In this document: positions 35,328 to 42,924 of the stretch, piece by piece
How positions within the stretch are numbered: the stretch's first letter is position 1
Layout: each line of letters starts with the position of its first letter
Assembly (NCBI GenBank): GCA_946401725.1
Contig: CAMIVE010000003.1
Location: forward strand, 1-64,000
Length of the DNA stretch: 64,000 nt
Direction: 5' to 3'
Origin: an uncultured Bacteroidales bacterium
Lineage (GTDB): Bacteria > Bacteroidota > Bacteroidia > Bacteroidales > P3
Position numbers and translations under genes: made by a program
The notes under the pieces: model-generated
Database searches by the model: none
What the model was told of the DNA's origin: nothing
What the model saw: the letters and a program-made list of their open reading frames with translations, nothing else

Positions 35328-36470
35328 TCAATATCTTCGTTCGTATTGTTCCAGCGACAGCCGTTCCCGTTCCGTGATGGCCGGCTGCTGCCGCACTGGT
35401 GCCGGCTTTTCGGCTGCCGGTTTTGGGGGCTCCTTTTTAGGGGTCGCCGTCGGAGGGGCCTTCTTTTGTTTCTTGGGCGTCTCCTTCACCGCCAGACCCT
35501 TCTTCTCCTCCACCTTGGGTTGGGGCTGAGTCTTGGGTTTGTCGGGTACCGGAGCCGGTTTTACCTCCTTCTTCGGTTTGACCGGTGGCTGCTGCAGCCT
35601 CTTGGGCGAACCGGGATTCTCATAGCGGCGCATCTCCCAGTTTTTGTCTCCTCCGTACTGGGTCGTTCGCAGCGTGATATGGAAACAGGAGCCGCGTTCG
35701 TATTTCACATAGCAGAGCCCCTCGTACCGCAGTTCGTAAAGTGCGGTGGCCAGCATCTCCTTGCAGCGGTCCACCACCGTGTCGACCCCGCTCTCGTGAC
35801 GGTAGCGCTGGGCCGAGATGTCGAAGGTGGTACCGTACATATGGCATGAGGTGTCCGTCGCATTGCGGTTCACCCGCCGGAGTTTCCGCTCGCTCTCCTC
35901 GGTCCGCAAGGCGCTGGTCACTATCACTTTATATGTGCTCCCATCCTGGTAGTGCTCTTCCATCAGCTCCTGGAACCGTTCGCCGATATAGTACAGCAGC
36001 AGCGTCGCCTCGGGAATCAGATAGGGACGGGCATGATACATGGTGTCGATATGGTACATCGCTGTGCTGTACAGGCGGACCAGCTCCTTGCTCTGCTCCG
36101 GATCGCCCAACGTGTGCGGGTTGACACCCAGCCGACGGGCAGTGGCCAGCTGGACGTAATTCGAGTCGTTGAAGATCTCCCTATAGGTGTTGTTCCTGAA
36201 ATCGGGATGCGGAACGGCCGTGCGTTTCAGCCGGCGACGCATCACCCCCGCCTCATCGGCCGCCCCGCTCTGTGCCGACCAATCGAAAGCGTGCCAACCG
36301 GCAGCAGCGCTGTCACCATCGCCGGCCTCCTGCTCCGCCGAGCGGAAGATCCTGGCCGAAAGAAACAACGCCACACCTACCGCCACACCGGCCACTACCG
36401 CCAGGCGGATCCATCGTCTGCCGGAGGTATGACTGCTGTCATGTTGATCGGTATGGTGACGGTACATCAT
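35328..36470 (-). CDS. membrane-anchored M15-like (DUF5715-type) protein with Pro/Lys-rich tail
   Basis: The 380-residue protein has an N-terminal membrane segment (about residues 22-42). A central domain (about 85-285) has a layout like D-Ala-D-Ala metallopeptidases of family M15: SALRTEESERKLRR, then TDSCHMYGTTFDIS (His and Asp, H-x6-D) and later SCFHIT (second His). A very Pro/Lys-rich C-terminal tail of about 85 residues follows (PKKEVKPAPVPDKPKTQPQP, with KKEPPKPAAEKPAP). It is probably anchored in the inner membrane, facing peptidoglycan. DUF5715 is my best match from memory. The lipocalin-like lipoprotein gene lies 12 bp upstream on the same strand. Confidence 0.75.
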   Translation of the reverse strand: MMYRHHTDQHDSSHTSGRRWIRLAVVAGVAVGVALFLSARIFRSAEQEAGDGDSAAAGWHAFDWSAQSGAADEAGVMRRRLKRTAVPHPDFRNNTYREIFNDSNYVQLATARRLGVNPHTLGDPEQSKELVRLYSTAMYHIDTMYHARPYLIPEATLLLYYIGERFQELMEEHYQDGSTYKVIVTSALRTEESERKLRRVNRNATDTSCHMYGTTFDISAQRYRHESGVDTVVDRCKEMLATALYELRYEGLCYVKYERGSCFHITLRTTQYGGDKNWEMRRYENPGSPKRLQQPPVKPKKEVKPAPVPDKPKTQPQPKVEEKKGLAVKETPKKQKKAPPTATPKKEPPKPAAEKPAPVRQQPAITERERLSLEQYERRY

Positions 36471-36482
36471 ACAGTGTCGCTT

Positions 36483-36908
36483 TTATTTGGATTTGGCTCG
36501 TGTGAAATGCTGGCGCACCTGGATGTTGTTGATCGTCGAGGTCAGCGTCAGGCTGTCGCCCGTCATGCGGGCAATCTGGTGCGTGTCGACGGCTTCACCT
36601 CCCACATTCTTGATATACAGCTTGTCCTTTTCTGCACTGACAGTCCACACAATATCCTGATCCATCACCTCTTCCTGGAACTGGTGACCCGTTTTCCAGC
36701 CCTTGGAGGCGTCGGGTGCTTTCTGATCATTAAAGTCCCACACCTGGTTGAATCCGTGTGATTGCATATTGATACAGTTGTCTCCGTAGCAGAATTCATC
36801 CAGCTGCCAGCGGCCTTCCACGCTGTCGCTTCCGCCACAGCCGCTGAAGACAATGGCCAGCACCGACGCTGCCAAAAAAGCTCTCACAGTTTTATTTCTT
36901 TGTTTCAT
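36483..36908 (-). CDS. lipocalin-like lipoprotein
   Basis: The 141-residue protein has a signal peptide with lipobox VFSGC (Cys24). The mature part has a lipocalin-type pattern: VEGRWQLDEFCYGDNC near the start, VWDFNDQ, alternating strands such as DKLYIKNVGGEAVDTHQIARM, and SLTLTSTINNIQVRQHFTRA at the end, consistent with the lipocalin-like proteins frequent in Bacteroidota. It is presumably tethered to a membrane facing the periplasm; ligand unknown. It lies 22 bp downstream of the gmhB-like gene and 12 bp upstream of the M15-like gene, in a run of minus-strand envelope genes. Confidence 0.75.
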   Translation of the reverse strand: MKQRNKTVRAFLAASVLAIVFSGCGGSDSVEGRWQLDEFCYGDNCINMQSHGFNQVWDFNDQKAPDASKGWKTGHQFQEEVMDQDIVWTVSAEKDKLYIKNVGGEAVDTHQIARMTGDSLTLTSTINNIQVRQHFTRAKSK

Positions 36909-36930
36909 ATTTGCAAATGTTTGATGATAA

Positions 36931-37485
36931 TTATTTCAACGATTGGGCAAAATCCAGAAGCGTGCCGTACCGGAAATCCACCAGATGGGGAGCCTCAGTG
37001 GCAACCTCGGGTTCGTCGCCCACCAGCACGGTGGTCATCCCTGCCCTGCGGCCGAACAGCATATCGCTCTTCGTGTCACCCACCATGACGGCTTCTCTCA
37101 GCCTGACCTCGGGGAAGTCCCTGCGTGCCTGAAGGGCCATCCCTATCGAAGGCTTCCGCATGAAGGAATGGGCACTTTTCAAAGCGGGACAATGGTAGAT
37201 GCGGTCGATGCGACCACCGGCCGACTCCACCTGTTCCGTAAACCAGCGGTGGATGGTCTCCAGATCGCCTTCGCTCATCAGCCCCTTGCCTATCCCCTGC
37301 TGGTTGGTCACCATGAAGATATGGTCGAAGCGACGCGACAGTATCGCCATCGCCTCCAGCACGCCGTCAATCAGCCGGAACTCCTCCAGCCGCGTGACAT
37401 AGCCGTCCATTATCCGCTCGTTCAGCACGCCGTCACGGTCCAGAAAAAGCGTCGTCGCCTGCATAGGTGTACACCGTTGTTTCAT
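36931..37485 (-). CDS. gmhB: GmhB-like HAD phosphatase (heptose bisphosphatase family)
   Basis: From ATG 37485 it has 184 residues (MKQRCTPMQATTLFLDRDGV); ATG 37464 and a GTG at 37497 overlapping the previous stop are alternatives. HAD motif I is FLDRDGVLNE, motif II VTNQQGIGKG, motif III Lys in RKPSIGM and motif IV GDTKSD. It is expected to remove the C7 phosphate of D-glycero-D-manno-heptose 1,7-bisphosphate for LPS core sugars. The zinc loop (C-x-H...C-x-C) of E. coli GmhB is largely missing; only one Cys (HCPALKSAH) remains. It follows the GT2 gene almost directly, consistent with a shared envelope glycan role. Confidence 0.8.
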   Translation of the reverse strand: MKQRCTPMQATTLFLDRDGVLNERIMDGYVTRLEEFRLIDGVLEAMAILSRRFDHIFMVTNQQGIGKGLMSEGDLETIHRWFTEQVESAGGRIDRIYHCPALKSAHSFMRKPSIGMALQARRDFPEVRLREAVMVGDTKSDMLFGRRAGMTTVLVGDEPEVATEAPHLVDFRYGTLLDFAQSLK

Positions 37486-37496
37486 AACGCCACTCA

Positions 37497-38441
37497 CTAT
37501 TCAGCCGTTCCCAGCTCCTTCTCAATCAGATAGGTGTTTCTTGTCGACGAGTTCCTGCAGATAAGCTCTCCGAGGAAACCTGCCAGGAAAAGCATGGCAC
37601 CCAGAACGACAAACAGCATCGACAGGTAGAACCACACGCTGTTGGTCAATGCGATACGTCCGCAGAGACGCAGAATGCAGACCACCACCAGCGCCACAAA
37701 GCCGAGCAGGAAGCACCCCGAACCCACCAGTCCGAAGAAATGCATCGGCTGCTTGCCGAATTTCGACATGAACATGATCGACATCAGATCCAGATAGCCG
37801 TTCACAAAACGGTTCAAGCCGAATTTGGTGACGCCGAACTCCCGTTTGCGGTGCTGCACCACCTTCTCGCCGATATTCGAGAAGCCGGCCCATTTGGCGA
37901 TCACCGGGATGTAGCGGTGCATCTCGCCGTAGACCTCGATGCTTTTCACCACATCGCGGCGGTAAGCCTTCAGGCCGCAGTTGAAGTCGTGCAGCTTGAT
38001 GCCCGACATCTTCCGAGTCGTCCAGTTGAAGAATTTCGAAGGGATATTCTTGGCCAACTTCGAATCGTAGCGTTTCTTCTTCCATCCGGACACCAGGTCG
38101 AAGCCCTCTTCCTTGATCATTTTGTAAAGTTCGGGCACCTCGTCGGGGCTGTCCTGCAGATCGGCATCCATCGTGATGACCACGTCGCCCTGGGCTTGGG
38201 CGAAGCCGACATTCAACGCGGCCGACTTGCCGTAGTTGCGACGGAACTTCACCCCCTTGTAGCGGGGATTCCCTTTGTGCAGGTCCTCAATCACCTGCCA
38301 CGAACGGTCCTTGCTCCCGTCGTCCACCATGATTACCTCATAACTCAATCCGTGTTCGTTCATCACACGGTCAATCCACTCCGCCAGATGGGGCAACGAT
38401 TCATCTTCGTTGAAAAGCGGTACAACAATGCTTATATCCAT
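37497..38441 (-). CDS. polyprenyl-phosphate glycosyltransferase (GT2, DPM1/GtrB-like)
   Basis: The 314-residue protein has an N-terminal GT2 domain (SIVVPLFNEDESLPHL, VDDGSKDRSWQVIEDL, catalytic MDADLQDSPDEVPE, and HDFNCGLKAYRRDV) and two C-terminal membrane helices (about 232-258 and 267-291). This matches dolichyl/undecaprenyl-phosphate sugar transferases that load a sugar onto lipid carrier at the cytosolic face for flipping. It overlaps or abuts the gmhB-like gene (stop at 37497-37499), so the two are coupled. The donor sugar is unknown. Confidence 0.88.
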   Translation of the reverse strand: MDISIVVPLFNEDESLPHLAEWIDRVMNEHGLSYEVIMVDDGSKDRSWQVIEDLHKGNPRYKGVKFRRNYGKSAALNVGFAQAQGDVVITMDADLQDSPDEVPELYKMIKEEGFDLVSGWKKKRYDSKLAKNIPSKFFNWTTRKMSGIKLHDFNCGLKAYRRDVVKSIEVYGEMHRYIPVIAKWAGFSNIGEKVVQHRKREFGVTKFGLNRFVNGYLDLMSIMFMSKFGKQPMHFFGLVGSGCFLLGFVALVVVCILRLCGRIALTNSVWFYLSMLFVVLGAMLFLAGFLGELICRNSSTRNTYLIEKELGTAE

Positions 38442-38500
38442 AGTTTGATGTTTATTTTCAATTATTTTTTGTATGTCAATTCAAGTTTTGATGTGCTAGT

Positions 38501-39064
38501 TCAACTCCCCTTTTTACTCCCCTTTTTATAAACCACATTCTTCTCCGTCCGGAACAGCAGTGCCGCCACAAAAGCGGTCATGATACTCATCACGGCCGTC
38601 AGGAAGGCACCGATCAGCGCCCACGTCCAGGTCTTGTAAGTCTTCATCACGGCGATCGTATGCGCCTTCTCCTCCGGCGTGCCGTTACCGTGCAACTCCC
38701 CATCCACAAACTGTTTCATGCATCGTCCGGGAAACTCCGTGTCAATCACACCACCATACAGCCACAGGAACAGGCCGTACACCGCTGCCGCCACTACGCC
38801 CAATCCCAGCCCGTAGAGCATCAGCTCCTTGAAGAAAACCTTCCCTTCCGGCAGCCGCTGTCTGTAACGGTAGGCAAAGAACAGCGTGGCGGCGAGCAAC
38901 GCCAAATCCGTATATAGCGTATGAGGAACATCGATAGGGTAATAGATCAGCTTCATAAAAAGCACCACAAAGGCCAAAAACAGCCCCGTGAAAAGCCCGT
39001 CACGAAGATAAGCGACCCTGTATCGCCCATAGATGTCTGATTGATATCTTCTTATAAATTTCAT
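38501..39064 (-). CDS. DUF4199 family membrane protein
   Basis: The 187-residue protein has four hydrophobic segments (about 24-42, 52-67, 82-103 and 145-168), an extracytoplasmic loop between segments three and four (GGVIDTEFPGRCMKQFVDGEL), and a basic C-terminus ending KKGSKKGS, a tandem repeat of four residues. It matches the DUF4199 family found next to polyprenyl-phosphate GT2 genes in Bacteroidota (from memory), which fits the GT2 gene 59 bp downstream. A TAATTTTG box at 39084-39091 (minus) lies 20 bp upstream of the ATG as probable promoter. Confidence 0.75.
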   Translation of the reverse strand: MKFIRRYQSDIYGRYRVAYLRDGLFTGLFLAFVVLFMKLIYYPIDVPHTLYTDLALLAATLFFAYRYRQRLPEGKVFFKELMLYGLGLGVVAAAVYGLFLWLYGGVIDTEFPGRCMKQFVDGELHGNGTPEEKAHTIAVMKTYKTWTWALIGAFLTAVMSIMTAFVAALLFRTEKNVVYKKGSKKGS

Positions 39065-39190
39065 TGCACAGAATTACGCTTTGCAAAATTACTATTTTTT
39101 TTGAAAAGATAAGAAGGTTTTTTACTATTGGTAACGAATTATAAAATATAGCAAACCTTTTTGCCGTCGCTCACTTCCCTTTTCCATTAC

Positions 39191-39345
39191 AAAAAGACAG
39201 AAGACAGAAGACAGTTGACGACAAAAAAATGGTTGTGCCGGATTTGCAACCGGGAACGCGGACGGCCCGTCCGCATCAGTCATGCCGGATTTCCAATCCG
39301 TTTCAAGTCACTTACCCTTGAAACCGCGTACGACTCTTTGGGGAG
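39191..39345. repeat. left compound repeat of island (inverted copy of 45520-45710)
   Basis: It begins with a GACAGAA-type microsatellite (39191-39217) that is the exact 27-bp reverse complement of 45684-45710. It continues with palindromic modules: a CCGGATTT..AACCGG-like unit, the 17-bp GCGGACGGCCCGTCCGC (39258-39274), CGGATTTCCAATCCG (39286-39300) and TTTCAAG-N9-CTTGAAA (39301-39323), then GCGTACGACTC. The same modules occur in reverse order at the right end of the island. Small reading frames across it are by-products of the repeat. Confidence 0.9.
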
Positions 39346-39362
39346 AGACATCATCCTTGTTG

Positions 39363-39430
39363 TGCCGGATTTGCAATCCGGCACAGATTATTATACGGAT
39401 TTGCAATCCGCGTTCCCTGTTACCAATCCG
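39363..39430. repeat. palindromic repeat modules
   Basis: It contains a perfect 21-bp palindrome at 39363-39383 (arm TGCCGGATT, centre TGC), a second CGGATTTGCAATCCG at 39396-39410 and a degenerate TACCAATCCG half. These belong to the same family as those in the flanking repeat. Confidence 0.85.
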
Positions 39431-39446
39431 ACATAACCAAAACATA

Positions 39447-39478
39447 ACTAAAAAACCGCCTCGAGGACGGGGCGGTTT
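39447..39478 (-). terminator. terminator downstream of DUF6266 fragment
   Basis: On the minus strand, AAACCGCC, a 10-nt loop and GGCGGTTT form an 8-bp GC-rich stem followed by TTTTTAG. The first half, with 20 bases downstream, is duplicated at 44101-44133, where the second arm is missing. Confidence 0.75.
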
Positions 39479-39584
39479 GGTTGTCATGGAAGTAATAGTA
39501 GTTTTTTTAGCGTGTCCTCCTTTTTATTATGAGGACTTAATGAGTTCTTGGTGAGTTCTTTCCCTTCACAGTTGGAGGAAGGGA

Positions 39585-39857
39585 TTAGAGCTGGAAGTTG
39601 CCCATGTAGAGAGAGTCGGACGTTTCGGGGCTGTCGTTGCGCCGCATGGCGAAGTAGACCTCGATAGTGTCGCCGGTCCAGGAGGAGGGCAGCGAGACGG
39701 AAGCCTGACGGGTGGAACGGTCGGAAGCTTCGGAGTCGTAGATAGACACCTTTTTGTCCTTGTTGTAGACAAGGAACATGGCCTTGTCGGTTTCGAGGGC
39801 GTTGCCGATGCCGGAGTTGTCGGTCCAAGAGAACGAAGTATTGATTATTTCTATTTT
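39585..39857 (-). pseudogene. C-terminal fragment of a DUF6266-type protein
   Basis: The minus strand has about 90 open codons without a plausible start: INTSFSWTDNSGIGNALE, DKAMFLVYNKDKKV, ASVSLPSSWTGDTIEVYF and a final SDSLYMGNFQL before the stop. This strand pattern matches the C-terminal third of DUF6266 proteins of Bacteroidota (typically about 200 residues), recalled from memory. The frame is closed by a TAA just upstream, and the fragment begins exactly where the lipoprotein gene ends (39851), so the rest of the gene appears replaced. A terminator follows at 39447-39478. It is probably a dead remnant. Confidence 0.75.
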
Positions 39858-41032
39858 CCGGCATTGTTATTTAATCTAATTAAATTGGTGGGAGAGAATT
39901 CTGTTTTCCCATCATATTTCCAAACAGCCCATAGAGATCCTCGACAGCTAGAACCTCCTATATAGACAGTATTGTCATTAGAAAATACTGCTGCATCTTG
40001 GAACATATCATTTAAAAATACGTATTTTCCATCTACCCAAGCGACAGCACTTCCTGAACACTTAGTACTCTGCTCGTCATGAGCATGACCTCCAACAAAC
40101 ACTCTCCCATCGGAGGTTTGCGTTACCGAGTATGCACTACTCATACTTTCTGCTTTTTCCAAATTTAGTAATTCCCCATTTTTCCATAAAAATGCTTTAC
40201 CCTCAAGAGCTCCCACAGCGAGAATGTCTCCTTTGGGGGAAACAAAAAGAGCCTTGGCCTCTCCTCCTCTATAACTTAATCTTGTTAATTCACCATTTTT
40301 CCAAAGACATGGGTAAGTCATATCTACATAACGGAGCGACTCATTGATTTTCACTTGCGTCTTTTGTTTTTCATTTCCCAACACATAAACATCGCCATCT
40401 CGAACAATAATAGAGTTGGCAAAACCTCTTTTGCCTAAACTCTCAACTTTGCCATTTTTCCAGATGGCAACAGAATCATTTTTAGAGCCTGCAAGATAAA
40501 CATCATTTCCATCAACAAAAACATAATTCGCACTAAAATCACCTAAATGTTGACGTTCCCCATTTTTCCATAAAACTGTTTTTTTAGCAAAAGTAGAAAT
40601 ATAAGCATTCTCGTCGGTTGCAACTATTCGATTGGCTTCTTTTATAGGAAGTATTTGTTTTTCTCCATCTTTCCACAAATAAACTTTCGAAGAATCCTGT
40701 TCGGTAATAGTCACATATATATCTTTTTCTGAAACGAATATCGATGTGGCTTTATTAAAATTCCCCATACTACCTATCTTCTGTGCAACACCGTTTTTCC
40801 ATAGTGTAGGCACATCGGTTTCAGAAGTACCACTGCACATACTTCCTACAGCATAAACGTCATTTCCTGACACATAGATAGCGTTTACATCATTAAATAT
40901 TTCGTCATCAGACACAGTAGAAACTTTATCTTTGTTTTCACTATTTAAATTGAAACAAGATAAGAATACTAAACAAAAAAATGCGAAAAAAGAAACTTGG
41001 TTATTTTTTTTAAAAATAGAAATTGTTTTCAT
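39851..41032 (-). CDS. lipoprotein with LWKNG-type beta-propeller repeats
   Basis: The 393-residue protein has a lipobox-like FLSC (Cys26) after a short basic N-terminus (MKTISIFKKNNQ). The mature part repeats a module of about 40-45 residues: a strand such as IYVSGNDVYAVG, a variable loop, then (L/I)WKNGE plus a strand. WKNG-like cores occur about eight times (LWKNGVAQ, LWKDGEKQ, LWKNGERQ, IWKNGKVE, LWKNGELT, LWKNGELL, AWVDGKYV, VWKYDGKT), which suggests a seven- or eight-bladed propeller. It is clearly more AT-rich than flanking genes, indicating transfer. It is presumably surface-exposed; function unknown. Its promoter sits at the edge of an IS remnant. Confidence 0.8.
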   Translation of the reverse strand: MKTISIFKKNNQVSFFAFFCLVFLSCFNLNSENKDKVSTVSDDEIFNDVNAIYVSGNDVYAVGSMCSGTSETDVPTLWKNGVAQKIGSMGNFNKATSIFVSEKDIYVTITEQDSSKVYLWKDGEKQILPIKEANRIVATDENAYISTFAKKTVLWKNGERQHLGDFSANYVFVDGNDVYLAGSKNDSVAIWKNGKVESLGKRGFANSIIVRDGDVYVLGNEKQKTQVKINESLRYVDMTYPCLWKNGELTRLSYRGGEAKALFVSPKGDILAVGALEGKAFLWKNGELLNLEKAESMSSAYSVTQTSDGRVFVGGHAHDEQSTKCSGSAVAWVDGKYVFLNDMFQDAAVFSNDNTVYIGGSSCRGSLWAVWKYDGKTEFSPTNLIRLNNNAGK

Positions 41033-41112
41033 AATAAACCAGTGGGTTCTATTAATTCACTTTTATCGGCCAATGTTGGCAGAACCCATAAACCCACTTG
41101 CCCGATTTGTCA

Positions 41113-41154
41113 CTTTGACGACGCAAAGATACAACTTTTTCTTAAATCTTGGAA
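41113..41154 (-). promoter_or_regulatory. promoter of the LWKNG lipoprotein gene with overlapping inverted repeat
   Basis: The minus strand has TATCTTTG (41124-41131) with TTCC 19 bases upstream (41151-41154). An inverted repeat CTTTG-N6-CAAAG (41113-41128 on the plus strand) overlaps the -7 box and the expected transcript start. The -33 side lies inside the IS3 remnant, so the promoter straddles the junction. Confidence 0.6.
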
Positions 41155-41401
41155 ATAATTTTACATTTCCATTCGAATGACCACTCGTTGTATGGGCGGC
41201 GACCAAGTCCTTCAACACTGTACAGTCGAAAAATTTCCACACATTCCGCCACATTATGATCATTGACACCTAACTCCCAGATTCTTGAGACATACTGTAC
41301 CCTGACTGAGTCATTTGTATGGCCTTCAATCGATCTTCCAATATGTGCCTTTTTCTCATAATAATACCCCGAAAGTTTTTTGTCCAACTTTCGGGGTTCA
41401 T
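41136..41401 (-). mobile_element. truncated, frameshifted IS3-family (IS150-like) transposase remnant
   Basis: The end is marked by TGAACCCCGAAAGTTGGACA (minus strand from 41401), and a 12-bp stem ACCCCGAAAGTT/AACTTTCGGGGT spans 41366-41397, typical of IS150-like termini. OrfA starts at ATG 41359 (MRKRHILEDRLKAIQMTQSG) and shifts frame near 41296. It continues in another frame as SRIWELGVNDHNVAE and LGRRPYNEWSFEWKCKII, the helix-turn-helix N-terminal part of OrfA, then breaks off near 41140. There is no OrfB and no second end, so it cannot be active. Confidence 0.82.
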
Positions 41402-41454
41402 TACAAAGGCCAGCTATCTCTTTTTTTTCCTTATATATCAAACACACTTATCTC

Positions 41455-41550
41455 CGTTATGCCGGATTTGTAATCCGACATCATTTATTATCAGGATTTC
41501 CAATCCGCCACACAAACCGCCGCTGTCCCACCTGTCCGTTATGTCAGATT
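41455..41550. repeat. palindromic repeat modules beside IS3 remnant
   Basis: CGGATTTGTAATCCG (41463-41477), AGGATTTCCAATCCG (41493-41507) and a degenerate CAGATTTGTAACTTATG unit belong to the island's repeat family. Together with the IS remnant they fill the 552-bp gap between the lipoprotein and TPR genes; no intact gene is seen there. Confidence 0.85.
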
Positions 41551-41584
41551 TGTAACTTATGTATAGTTCCCTGAATTCTATGAA

Positions 41585-42814
41585 TTACTGCTTCAGAAGC
41601 TGTTCGCGGCGGACCTGGATGGCCTGAGCCTCTTTCAGCATATCAAACCGGGTATACGTGATCTCAAGAGCGCTCAGTGCGTTGTATAGGTTCGCACGCA
41701 GGTAGGCTTTCTCGTTGGCGTCGGTCAGACCGTCGATGTAAGCCACAGCCTTCTCCAAATAGGGTATCGACTGGCGGAACAGTTCTTGGGCCTCCTTGTT
41801 CAGTTTTTCATACTGACCAGTCTTCGAATCGTCAAAAGGATCGATGGCATTGGCGGCATTGATCTTGTCGGCAGCGCGGTTGTAGTACATACTACCGAGG
41901 CTGAAATTGGCTTCAAACTGGTTGGGCTTCAGCCTCAGGCTCTCGTTGTACTTGGCAATGGCGCCGTCATAATCGCCACTCCGTTCTAAAACGCCGGCCG
42001 CAAGAACCAACACCTTGGGATACAACACGACGGAATCCTTGGTCATCCTAAGAGCCGTGTTGATCTGCTCCTTGCTCTTCTCCACATTGTTGAACAGCAG
42101 GTAGCCCTCGGCCAACATTAGGTAGGCGTAGTAGTCGGTCTTACAGTTGCTTACATAGGTTTTGGCAACCTTCATAGCATTGGCTCTGTCGTTTTTCTCC
42201 TTGTGGATCCTGAAAAGAGTCGAATACACATAGTTGTTATCAGTCTTACCCATCACCATCTGGTTGAAGTGCTTGAGGGTGTTTACCGTATCCCGTGTGG
42301 CCAACGAGCACACGCCGGCGATGAGCATGGCATCCTGCGCATAATTGCTATTACCCGATTTGTTGAATCCCACAATCGATTTCTCGGCAAACTCAATAGC
42401 CTTGGAATATTTCATTCCATTGTAGGCCTCATAAGCTTGATTATAGTATTCTTGGGCTACAAAATTGAGCACCTGGTTTACCAGCGATTCGAACTCCTTT
42501 TTGGTATCCAGACGCTGGCACTCGAGGGCAGCGCTGTAGGACTGTTCTGCCCAGTCGGGAGCGAGATTTCTGTATTTTTCTTTCTCGCTACCACCGATTT
42601 GCGAATAGATCAAGGCTTTGTAGCACCAAGTCTTCGCGTCGCCCTTGGTGTCCTCGTGCAGACAGGCGGCGTCGATCTGGGATTTGGCCTTGTCCAGGTA
42701 GCCCTTTCTCATGTCCGTGAAAGCCCCCCACACATTCTGCGACTGTGCACCGGCGGTCAGTGCGAATGCTGCAAAGACGGCAGTCATCAAAAACTTTTTC
42801 ATTTTGTTATTCAT
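41585..42814 (-). CDS. exported TPR protein
   Basis: The 409-residue protein has a signal peptide (MNNKMKKFLMTAVFAAFALTAGAQ). Tetratricopeptide repeats fill the rest: DYYAYLMLAEGYLLFNNVEKSKEQINTAL, GDYDGAIAKYNESLRLKPNQFEANFSLGSMYYNRA and others, with a long C-terminal helix EAQAIQVRREQLLKQ. Such proteins are common in Bacteroidota as periplasmic scaffolds; a partner is not evident. Base composition here is closer to core genes than to the adjacent AT-rich lipoprotein. The gene is flanked on both sides by palindromic repeat modules (41455-41550 and 42843-42918). Confidence 0.82.
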   Translation of the reverse strand: MNNKMKKFLMTAVFAAFALTAGAQSQNVWGAFTDMRKGYLDKAKSQIDAACLHEDTKGDAKTWCYKALIYSQIGGSEKEKYRNLAPDWAEQSYSAALECQRLDTKKEFESLVNQVLNFVAQEYYNQAYEAYNGMKYSKAIEFAEKSIVGFNKSGNSNYAQDAMLIAGVCSLATRDTVNTLKHFNQMVMGKTDNNYVYSTLFRIHKEKNDRANAMKVAKTYVSNCKTDYYAYLMLAEGYLLFNNVEKSKEQINTALRMTKDSVVLYPKVLVLAAGVLERSGDYDGAIAKYNESLRLKPNQFEANFSLGSMYYNRAADKINAANAIDPFDDSKTGQYEKLNKEAQELFRQSIPYLEKAVAYIDGLTDANEKAYLRANLYNALSALEITYTRFDMLKEAQAIQVRREQLLKQ

Positions 42815-42842
42815 ATGTATTAATAGTATCGTTTCCTAGTTG

Positions 42843-42918
42843 TGCCGGATTGCAAATCCGGCATAACTGATGCGGACGGGCCGTCCGCGTTCCCGGTTGC
42901 AAATCCGACATAACTGGC
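42843..42918. repeat. palindromic repeat unit between TPR and Sel1 genes
   Basis: A perfect 21-bp palindrome (42843-42863; arm TGCCGGATT, centre GCA) is followed by the spacer TAACTGAT and by GCGGACGGGCCGTCCGC (42872-42888), then a degenerate GGTTGCAAATCCGACATAAC half. This is one full unit of the same ~47-bp pattern seen twice at the right end of the island. Confidence 0.9.
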
Positions 42919-42924
42919 CAATTG

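Noticed and set aside
39484-39864. 126-codon minus-strand frame starting MPENRNNQYF
   Set aside because: Out-of-frame reading of the DUF6266 remnant; Arg/Leu-rich composition typical of a shifted frame.
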